Source: Cellvibrio sp. UBA7661
GTDB taxonomy: Bacteria; Pseudomonadota; Gammaproteobacteria; Pseudomonadales; Cellvibrionaceae
Direction: 5' to 3'
Length of the DNA stretch: 64,000 nt
NCBI GenBank assembly: GCA_002483365.1
Contig: DLHT01000006.1
Location: forward strand, 181,446-245,445
The notes under the pieces are model-generated. The model saw nothing but the letters and a program-made list of their open reading frames with translations, did not search any database and was not told where the DNA came from. Each line of letters opens with the position of its first letter. Within the stretch, counting starts at the first letter, position 1. This document shows positions 1 through 7,146 of the stretch, piece by piece. The translations under genes and the position numbers were made by a program.

Positions 1-885
1 GGTTGGCTTCAGGAACATCACTTGCGTGAGCAGCACGCCCGAGTTTGCCGAAATAGAACGGCCAGGCTCAAACATTAACGCTAATTTACGATCACCTAAT
101 TTAGCTTTAATGGCAGCCATGTAATCTGCAACGGGTGGTGGTGTTTCATTGCGATAGGTCACGCCCAATCCGCCACCCAAATCCAAGTGGGAAATTTCAA
201 TACCCTTGCTCGCCAATTCATCAACCAACAGCAGCAGGCGATCCAGCGCATCCAAAAAGGGCGTGAGCTGGGTCAGTTGTGAACCTATGTGGCAATCCAG
301 ACCTTTAATAGCGAGACTGGGCAATTGTGCCGCGCGCGCATAAACCGCAGGTGCACGCTCAATCGCGATGCCGAATTTATTTTCTTTCAAGCCGGTAGAA
401 ATATACGGGTGCGTATTGGCGTCCACATCCGGATTCACGCGCAGGGAAATATGCGCAACCTTGCCTTTTTGTGCGGCAACTTCTGCCAGCAATTCCAATT
501 CTGCTTCCGATTCAACATTGAAACAAAAAATACCGACATCGAGCGCGCGCGCCATTTCGTCCGCACTTTTTCCCACACCGGAAAACACAATGCGCGAGGG
601 CTGGCCACCGGCGAGCAATACACGCTCCAATTCACCGCCAGAAACAATATCGAAACCCGCACCGAGTTTGGCGAGCATATTGAGGATCGCCAAATTGGAG
701 TTCGCTTTTATCGCATAGCAAATCATGCCGGGATGCGAGCCCAAGGCCTGCGCGTAAGATAAATATTGCTGCGTAAATGCCGCACGGCTGTACACATAGC
801 AGGGCGTACCAAAGCGCGCTGCCACTGCAGCGAGCGGAGTATCTTCAACGTAGAGTTCGCCATTGCGTTCAGTGAAATGTTGCAT
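1..885 (-). CDS. lysA: Diaminopimelate decarboxylase (partial, C-terminus outside window)
   Basis: Decarboxylates meso-diaminopimelate to L-lysine, the last step of lysine synthesis; a cytoplasmic PLP enzyme. Read from ATG at 885 leftwards, 295 codons stay open to the window edge, so about 120 residues are missing. The PLP lysine sits in CYAIKANSN (Lys60). The family motifs FSGVGKS, the HIGSQL stretch, the glycine-rich LDLGGGLGV loop and EPGR (phosphate and substrate contacts) follow in order. It lies just downstream of lptM on the same strand, as in pseudomonads, where dapF usually comes next. Identity is secure from the motifs; only the end is unseen. Confidence 0.97.
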   Translation of the reverse strand, partial: MQHFTERNGELYVEDTPLAAVAARFGTPCYVYSRAAFTQQYLSYAQALGSHPGMICYAIKANSNLAILNMLAKLGAGFDIVSGGELERVLLAGGQPSRIVFSGVGKSADEMARALDVGIFCFNVESEAELELLAEVAAQKGKVAHISLRVNPDVDANTHPYISTGLKENKFGIAIERAPAVYARAAQLPSLAIKGLDCHIGSQLTQLTPFLDALDRLLLLVDELASKGIEISHLDLGGGLGVTYRNETPPPVADYMAAIKAKLGDRKLALMFEPGRSISANSGVLLTQVMFLKPT

Positions 886-918
886 AAAAAATCTCGATCA
901 AAAAAACCAGAAAGGAAA

Positions 919-1098
919 TCAGGCTGGATCAGCAGAGAGGGATGAGGACTCATCCTGCCGGGGTTGGGTTTGTTCGGGCGTATCAGGCTGGGACACCTCA
1001 GGCTGCGGCTTTGCAGGCTGCGGCAAATACAGTGGCCCTTTTTGGCCACAACCAGCAAGGCCGATACAGAACAATAAACAGGCAGCAGTAATTTTCAT
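919..1098 (-). CDS. lptM: LPS translocon maturation chaperone LptM (YifL/LppL-type lipoprotein)
   Basis: A 59-residue outer-membrane lipoprotein. The start is the ATG at 1098; an in-frame ATG nine codons upstream would spoil the signal peptide. Residues 1-16 form a lipoprotein signal ending LAG-C17. The mature start CGQKGPLYLP is the signature of the LptM family, which in E. coli assists oxidative maturation of the LptD LPS translocon. The rest is a low-complexity Pro/Gln/Ser-rich tail. It lies 33 bp upstream of lysA on the same strand, the arrangement seen in Pseudomonas (lppL-lysA), so the two are probably co-transcribed. Confidence 0.92.
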   Translation of the reverse strand: MKITAACLLFCIGLAGCGQKGPLYLPQPAKPQPEVSQPDTPEQTQPRQDESSSLSADPA

Positions 1099-1251
1099 AA
1101 CCAGGCATCCGGCATCACCCTGCATTACTCAGGGCATTATTAAAGACGGGGCAGTATAACCTCGCGCAATAGCCAGCGTCACCCCACGCACAAGCGACGC
1201 AATTCGGATGCGGAATCAAGAAGGGGCCAGCAGAAATACGAACAGGAAGGA

Positions 1252-2463
1252 TCAGACAAGGGCCGCGCGCAATTCCTCCGCAGATACCAGTTTGCCATCT
1301 GTTGTCAGCGCCAAGGCCTGGATCAGCGCTTTTAATTGTTCGACATTGATCAACTCGTGATGGGACTCCAGCAGCTGCCAGGCATCTTCGGTGAGATCAA
1401 ATTCAGACGAGAGCGTAAATTCACGGATATAAAACTGCGCCAGATCGCGCACATCATCGCGCCGGTCAAGCAAATTCGGCAGCAATAATTCTTGCGTATG
1501 CTGGGCGAGCCACTGCACCTGAAATGACTCCAGCGCAACATGCTGGCTACTCAGGCTCATAATCAAACGCAGGCTGTAGCTGTTATCAAACCGGGTAACT
1601 GCCGCCTGTTTCCAGAAATTACACAGCGACTGGAATTCACTGCGCGATAACACATCGATATTGCGCAGGAACAAGGTGCCGCCCTTGGCGTAGGTATGCA
1701 GCGATTGCAAAATCCCTGCAGCACCGCCCTGTTCCCATTCGCGGCAATCCGATTCGATAAAAGGAGCAGTATCCGCGCGCGATAAACAATGCAGCGAACG
1801 CGCGGCAATCACTTTGCCACTGCCTTTGTCAGCGCGGATCAACACCGGCTGACTCCCTTTGGCCAATTGATCGATCCGTTGATCTAACTGGCGCAATGCT
1901 TTGCTATTACCCACCCAATAACTTTGGTCGCCATAAATATGGATGGCGCGGTAACGTGTTTGGTAGCGGCCAATGGTGCGGATAATTTCATCCGCAACCA
2001 GCGTCAATTCTTTCACCAATTGCTCGCGACTCAGGCGGGCATCAGGTGCAATTTGCGCAACCAGATACCCCAAGCGTTGCGGTTGTCCTTGCGGCTGTTT
2101 AAAGTTGAGCGGCAAACTGATCGCCTTCTCCGCCTCAAAATATTCAAATGGCGATGCATTCGCCTCCTGGGTGGAAATAATAAAATCATCCACGCGGCCA
2201 GCGGCGGCAATTTGCAAATCGCGCTCATCGTTGACTAATAATAAATGGCGATACCCCTGATGGGTGACGCAGCGCAGAGTGATGGCAACATGGACAAGCT
2301 CCAGACGCTCTACCGCCGCGCGCAGAATAATTTTATTCAGGCTGATAAAGCTTTTATTGACCGGAACCCACTTGGCAGTCGCCGATTGGTTGAACTTGTG
2401 AATCGCACGGGAGACAGGTTTGTAATTTATTGCGGCTTGAAATAAGGCAAATATAGCGGCCAT
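1252..2463 (-). CDS. Degenerate sigma-54-activator-like AAA+ protein
   Basis: A 403-residue protein. Residues 1-170 are an N-terminal region with no motif I recognise. Residues 180-400 follow the layout of sigma-54-interaction AAA+ domains: a Walker A-like loop with GSGK at 214-217, an FIESDCREW segment where activators have a Phe-x-x-x-Asn-Cys stretch, and a Walker B-like GGTLFLRNID at 261-270 in which the usual Asp-Glu is Asn-Asp. The L1 loop with GAFTGA, needed to contact sigma-54, is absent, and no C-terminal Fis-type HTH is visible. It therefore probably does not activate sigma-54 promoters. It is divergent from the FHA/kinase pair and shares their promoter region. The SD-like GAGAGA before ATG 2463 supports the start. 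A regulatory partner of that pair is inference. Confidence 0.7.
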   Translation of the reverse strand: MAAIFALFQAAINYKPVSRAIHKFNQSATAKWVPVNKSFISLNKIILRAAVERLELVHVAITLRCVTHQGYRHLLLVNDERDLQIAAAGRVDDFIISTQEANASPFEYFEAEKAISLPLNFKQPQGQPQRLGYLVAQIAPDARLSREQLVKELTLVADEIIRTIGRYQTRYRAIHIYGDQSYWVGNSKALRQLDQRIDQLAKGSQPVLIRADKGSGKVIAARSLHCLSRADTAPFIESDCREWEQGGAAGILQSLHTYAKGGTLFLRNIDVLSRSEFQSLCNFWKQAAVTRFDNSYSLRLIMSLSSQHVALESFQVQWLAQHTQELLLPNLLDRRDDVRDLAQFYIREFTLSSEFDLTEDAWQLLESHHELINVEQLKALIQALALTTDGKLVSAEELRAALV

Positions 2464-2572
2464 CTCGTTTTATCTCTCAAGAGCGGTACGGTCTACAATC
2501 AATTCACCAAGACAATAAATTGGGAAAATGCCGACATCTTGTGGCAATCTATAGCGCAAATAAGGAACTGCC

Positions 2573-2600
2573 AATTACAGGCAATTACACGAGATTACAG
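2573..2600. promoter_or_regulatory. Three phased ATTACA direct repeats
   Basis: ATTACA occurs at 2574, 2584 and 2594, exactly 10 bp apart, in the 218-bp divergent intergenic region. The array is about 80 bp before the FHA gene and about 110 bp before the AAA+ gene. Tandem direct repeats near one helical turn are typical operators for OmpR/PhoB-type winged helices, and the adjacent FHA protein ends in such a fold. Binding is inference. Confidence 0.45.
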
Positions 2601-2681
2601 GCGCAGGGTGAAATCACTTAAAGGAGCGACTGAAACCGGCACCCACGACCTTTAACTGCAGACTTTTTACGCGGAAAAACT

Positions 2682-3656
2682 ATGGCTTATTTGCTGGATG
2701 TAGCTGCGAAGACGCACTTTCCTCTCGCCCCCCACCACACCTTTGGCAGACTCGCCAACAGTGTGGAGACGCATATCGATAAACCCTATGTGTCCAAGCT
2801 GCATGCCGCTATTGAGTGGAACGGTCGCCAATGGCGGATTAAAAACCTCGGCCTCAATGGCACCTGGATCAATGGGATCAGCCTCAGCCAGGGCGATAGC
2901 CGCGACCTAAACATCCACGATGAAATCCATTTTGCCGAGCAGACCGATCCCGGGTTTATCGTCGCCGACCTCACCCCGCCGACCGATATGCTCTGGCCAC
3001 TCGACCAGCCGGTAGACCAGCTGCGCCCCATCGCCCTGTCGCGCTATCACCTGCTGCCCGATGCCAATGAACCGGAGCTCGCGGTGTTTTATAACGAGCA
3101 AACCCAACAGTGGCACTGCGAAGCCCTGCACCAACAAAACGAAAATGAGCAGCCTGAGTTGAACGATGGCGATCTGGTGCAATTCGGTAACAGCCACTGG
3201 CAATTTGTGCGTGCGCAAATTTACGGCCCGACCGAAGCCAAAGCATCGCGCCACCTGAATGATTACGAATTTATTTTTAATATGAGCATGGATGAAGAAA
3301 CTACCCAGCTCGAATTGCACCACCAACAAACCCTGGATTTGGCAGTGCGCACCCATCACTATCTGTTATTGCAGCTCGCCCGCCACCGCGCCGAAGACGC
3401 CGAGCGCGGGCTGGACAGCAAGAGCCAGGGCTGGGTTTATGCCGACCAACTTGCGGCAGAATTGGGGGTTGATGGTACGCATCTGAACATCCAGATTTTC
3501 CGCGCACGCAAACAATTGGCCGACTGCCTGCCCGATACCGCAGGACAGCAATGCTTGCTGGAAAGGCGCGGAGGCAAAATCCGCTTTGGCTGCGAAAAAT
3601 TCAAAATCTATAAAGGCGACCAGCTTACGCTTGCCTCGCCCTATAAAAATTGTTGA
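2682..3656 (+). CDS. FHA domain protein with C-terminal winged-helix domain
   Basis: A 324-residue soluble protein. Residues 1-95 form a canonical FHA domain: Gly22-Arg23, Ser38 and His41 (SKLH), then LNGTWING at 58-65. These residues read phosphothreonine in partners. A middle segment near residues 130-190 looks like a second, degraded FHA repeat (LNDGDLVQFG). The C-terminal part, about 225-310, resembles an OmpR-type winged helix (QGWVYADQLAAELG followed by NIQIFRARKQL), so it may bind DNA. It lies 7 bp upstream of the Ser/Thr kinase gene, so the two are almost certainly co-transcribed, and the kinase is the natural source of the phosphothreonine signal. A phospho-controlled transcription factor is inference; a scaffold role is the alternative. 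Confidence 0.8.
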   Translation: MAYLLDVAAKTHFPLAPHHTFGRLANSVETHIDKPYVSKLHAAIEWNGRQWRIKNLGLNGTWINGISLSQGDSRDLNIHDEIHFAEQTDPGFIVADLTPPTDMLWPLDQPVDQLRPIALSRYHLLPDANEPELAVFYNEQTQQWHCEALHQQNENEQPELNDGDLVQFGNSHWQFVRAQIYGPTEAKASRHLNDYEFIFNMSMDEETTQLELHHQQTLDLAVRTHHYLLLQLARHRAEDAERGLDSKSQGWVYADQLAAELGVDGTHLNIQIFRARKQLADCLPDTAGQQCLLERRGGKIRFGCEKFKIYKGDQLTLASPYKNC

Positions 3657-3663
3657 TCGCTGA

Positions 3664-6345
3664 ATGACCAACCCCAATCCGCCACACTCATCCAACAGCA
3701 CCACCGAGCCACTGCGCATCGGCCACTATGAGCTGCGCAATTGCATCGGGCGTGGCGGTATGGGTTTGGTGTATCGCGCGCGCGACACCAAGCTGGAGCG
3801 CGAGGTCGCGGTGAAATGTTTGCGCACCGAATTATTTGAAGCGCACTACGTTGAGCGATTCAAACGCGAGGCCTTGCTGCTCGCCAAATTAAATCACCCG
3901 AATATTGTGCAGATTTACGATTACATTGAAGCGCCTGACCAACTGGCGCTGGTGATGGAATTGGTAGATGGGCAAAACCTGCAAACTTATTTGCGCGAGC
4001 ACATCGCACCTGTCGCACAGCGTTTGCAGTGGCTGGCACAAATTGCCGAAGGACTCGCAGCGGCGCACGATACCGGCATCATCCACCGCGATTTAAAAAC
4101 CGAAAATATCCTCATCAATAAACGCGGCCAGGCAAAAATTACTGACCTGGGCATCGCAAAATCACAAGACTTTAAAGGCACCCTGACCGATCACATTGCA
4201 GGGAGCTATTGCTCTATGTCGCCCGAGCAGGCAATGGGCGAGGCCATCACTTTCAAGAGCGATTTATTTTCACTGGGCATTCTGGCTTACCAATTATTGT
4301 GCGGCGCGCATCCATTTGGCGATACCACCAACAAACTGCAAACCATGCAGCGGATTATTTCCCACCCGCCCACCGCGCCGCAAAAATACAATCCAGACTT
4401 ACCCCCTGAATGTATTGATCTACTCGGTCAATTACTCAGCAAAGATCCGGACAAGCGCCCAGACAATACCCATTGGGTTGCCGCGCAATTTGAAAAACTA
4501 AAAACCTTGCGCTGGCAAGAAACCGCGCTGGGCGATGAAACCCAGGCGCTGATCGCGCCAGCGGCAAACACCCGCTCATCGCACACGCAAGATCACCCGA
4601 CATTTGAAACGCGATTTGCTGCATCACCGACGATTCCGAAAGTATCGGCATGGCAAAAAATTAAACAATTCATCGCCGCCAATATTATTACGGTGAGTTC
4701 AGCCGCTATCAGCATATTGATTGTTGCGGGTGTGATCGCGTGGCAACTACAACCGAAGCCGCCAAAGTATGTAGCTGTCATTCCACCAAAGATGATTGCA
4801 GAGGGAATGCAGGAGTCACAGCAAGAGCTTGTGAAAGAGGCTGTTTATGATGCGATTCAACAAAGCGTTATTCAATTAGACGGGTACTATTTAATCCCTA
4901 GAGAAGAAGTGGTGGACGTAAATGGGGATAATGAAACGGTTCGCAATGCAACCGCAGCAGATGAATTAATTACCACAGAGCTTCAGTGTAAAATTGAGAT
5001 ATGTACAATCAGGCTATCACGGCTCACACCTGAAAATAGCATCCCTAATAGCCGCTTAAAGGCGCATGACACCAAGACCATTGACATCCTCACCGAGAAC
5101 TACTTATCAATAGCAGGGATAGTACAATCTAATGTGGGCGGGATGTATAAAAGCAGTCTTTCAAGCTCCTTTGAACAACTGAATCAAGGGGAGTATGAGA
5201 AATTACTATCGGTTAACGTTTCATACTATGAGAAAGGTGCGAGCGAAGCCCTGTTTAATAGCATAGAAACGCTGAGCAAAAACACACAAAAACTTTCAAC
5301 AACGCAGTCCCTATTCAGTGAAATAGGTCTTGACTTGTACCATGAGACACAATCATCAGACATTTTAAGTAAAATTGAATTGCTACTTGATAAAGGCAAC
5401 ACAAAAAACGATCACATAATTTTTTTATACAACACCTTTTATTTGCAAACTGCGCAAAGAAACTTCCTGGAAGCACAAGAAACAATTTCAAAAATAAAAG
5501 CCATTGACGCCAATCAATCATCAATAAATGCACTAACAGCATACCTGATGAATGCTCAGAATAAATTTGATGCCGCCATCACACTCTACAAAAAAGCAGT
5601 CAGTTCAAAAAATAGCGTGAAAAATTTAATTGGACTATCAAATTCCTATCGTTACGCTGGCAATATGCTGAACGCCAAAGAAACTCTGAAACAAGCAATG
5701 CTCATGGCGCCTAAGAACTATAAAGTTCATAGCCTGTACGGATTAATAGAGTTACTTGAAGGGAACATTGAAAGTGCAAAAAAAGCGTTTGAAGTAGCCG
5801 TCAATGAAAATCCGAATGACATTTATAACCGTGGAAATCTTGGTCTATGCTACTTGCTATCACAAAACTTTGACAAAGCAATTGAAGAGTTTTCTCAAGC
5901 CGAAAAACTTGACCCTCAAAATACGGCTCACAAATTAAATAAAGCGGACGCCTATAATCTGAAAGGTGACATTGCTGAATCACGGATCATTTACAGCAGC
6001 ATAATATCCACATTAGAGAAAGATGCATATTTAAGCGAGCACCATCTAAGGCTCGCACAGGCATATGCCCATATAGGACAAATTGAAAAAGCATTGCTCT
6101 CTCTCAGAGAATTGGAAAAATTAGATCCACAGAATATAGAAACCGCTTATACCGCAGCTCTAGTCCACACGCTCGCCAATAATGATTCATCGGCAATTTT
6201 GAATATCTCAATTTCATTAAAAAATGGAATGCACCCTGCATGGTTCAGCTTTTCTTGGTTCGATTCTCTTTGCAAAAAAGAAAGCTTCATTCACCTGATA
6301 AACAGCACAGGGGCATCAAATAGATGCCCCGAATCTTTACGTTAA
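3664..6345 (+). CDS. Membrane Ser/Thr protein kinase with extracytoplasmic TPR region
   Basis: An 893-residue PknB/Stk-like kinase. Residues 20-285 carry the Hanks kinase motifs: G-loop GRGGMG (29-34), Lys51 in VAVK, HRDLKTEN (141-148) with catalytic Asp143, DLG in place of DFG (161-163), and SPEQ in the activation segment. One membrane helix lies near 340-361, and the C-terminal half holds TPR-like repeats (about 560-850) instead of PASTA domains, so the sensor part probably faces the periplasm. All catalytic residues are present. Base composition shifts sharply after the membrane helix: the kinase half is GC-rich like the backbone, the TPR half AT-rich. It follows the FHA gene by 7 bp and its stop overlaps that of the convergent gene by 4 bp. 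Confidence 0.92.
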   Translation: MTNPNPPHSSNSTTEPLRIGHYELRNCIGRGGMGLVYRARDTKLEREVAVKCLRTELFEAHYVERFKREALLLAKLNHPNIVQIYDYIEAPDQLALVMELVDGQNLQTYLREHIAPVAQRLQWLAQIAEGLAAAHDTGIIHRDLKTENILINKRGQAKITDLGIAKSQDFKGTLTDHIAGSYCSMSPEQAMGEAITFKSDLFSLGILAYQLLCGAHPFGDTTNKLQTMQRIISHPPTAPQKYNPDLPPECIDLLGQLLSKDPDKRPDNTHWVAAQFEKLKTLRWQETALGDETQALIAPAANTRSSHTQDHPTFETRFAASPTIPKVSAWQKIKQFIAANIITVSSAAISILIVAGVIAWQLQPKPPKYVAVIPPKMIAEGMQESQQELVKEAVYDAIQQSVIQLDGYYLIPREEVVDVNGDNETVRNATAADELITTELQCKIEICTIRLSRLTPENSIPNSRLKAHDTKTIDILTENYLSIAGIVQSNVGGMYKSSLSSSFEQLNQGEYEKLLSVNVSYYEKGASEALFNSIETLSKNTQKLSTTQSLFSEIGLDLYHETQSSDILSKIELLLDKGNTKNDHIIFLYNTFYLQTAQRNFLEAQETISKIKAIDANQSSINALTAYLMNAQNKFDAAITLYKKAVSSKNSVKNLIGLSNSYRYAGNMLNAKETLKQAMLMAPKNYKVHSLYGLIELLEGNIESAKKAFEVAVNENPNDIYNRGNLGLCYLLSQNFDKAIEEFSQAEKLDPQNTAHKLNKADAYNLKGDIAESRIIYSSIISTLEKDAYLSEHHLRLAQAYAHIGQIEKALLSLRELEKLDPQNIETAYTAALVHTLANNDSSAILNISISLKNGMHPAWFSFSWFDSLCKKESFIHLINSTGASNRCPESLR

Positions 6346-6941
6346 GGTCTCTTGGGGTAAATTGTTGGATCTTGCGACTGATATATAGATACAGCGCCAG
6401 TCACTGCATCTGTAAACGACGCTACAAACTGGAACGGGATCATTTCCTCTGAGTTTTCCAGTACCTGCACGTAAATCAGCAGAGTAAACCCGTTATCAAT
6501 GACCTCTACAACAATGTCGTTGTCTGGATCACAATCACCATCGGCGGTAGCAACGCCATCTAATGCAAAACGCCAGGTTCCATTAGTGGCTGGATTTTGC
6601 TGCATGCTGACCACTAAAATTGCACGTTCGAAGGTGCGCTCCAGCGCAGATGGATTTAACTGAAAGCGTACAGTTAAACCTGTAATGTCTGTTGTGCTGC
6701 CGGGCTCTGAAAAAATCCAATCCCCTGCCCCAGTCGCGGTTGGGAATGCAGGTACCAAGTTAAAATTCTGGATAACCTGACCGCCTCTTGGGACATTAAT
6801 TTCAACACTGTAATCGCCTTCGGTTTTTTTCTTACCTTTTTTCACTGGCGTTTTTGCTGCCTTCGCGACTGTCGCAACAACTTTTTTCGCAGTCTTTTTC
6901 TCTGCTGCTTTCTTTTCTGTTTTTTTCTTTTCTGCTGCCAT
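6342..6941 (-). CDS. Unknown protein with Lys/Ala-rich histone-like N-terminus
   Basis: A 199-residue protein I do not recognise. Residues 1-43 are almost only Lys, Ala, Glu, Thr and Val with AEKK/AKK repeats, like the tails of bacterial histone H1-like or AlgP-type proteins. Residues 44-199 form an acidic, beta-rich domain of unknown family containing an Asp-rich DGDCDPDNDIV stretch. No signal peptide or membrane segment is seen. It converges on the kinase gene with a 4-bp overlap of stop codons. The basic tail could bind DNA, RNA or an acidic surface; no function is assigned. Association with the kinase cluster rests only on position. Confidence 0.75.
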   Translation of the reverse strand: MAAEKKKTEKKAAEKKTAKKVVATVAKAAKTPVKKGKKKTEGDYSVEINVPRGGQVIQNFNLVPAFPTATGAGDWIFSEPGSTTDITGLTVRFQLNPSALERTFERAILVVSMQQNPATNGTWRFALDGVATADGDCDPDNDIVVEVIDNGFTLLIYVQVLENSEEMIPFQFVASFTDAVTGAVSIYQSQDPTIYPKRP

Positions 6942-7146
6942 CTTGAATTTTCCTGTTAATTAAGTGTGTGAATTCCCTAAATGATCATCACATCAAAAAT
7001 AACGGCTTTTTGATTGTGTGCTGCCTTCTTCCCAGAAAGCAGCTGTAAATAGAACGATCACAAATATCGCAAGGCAAGCATAGATCATAAAATGCACATG
7101 CGCAGGCAACTGCCATATGAGTTGCCAATACGCATCACGAGACGCA

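Noticed and set aside
1252..6345. Type VI secretion association of the FHA and kinase genes
   Set aside because: FHA proteins and PpkA-type kinases occur in T6SS loci, but no VgrG, Hcp, TssB/C or ClpV gene is present in the window.
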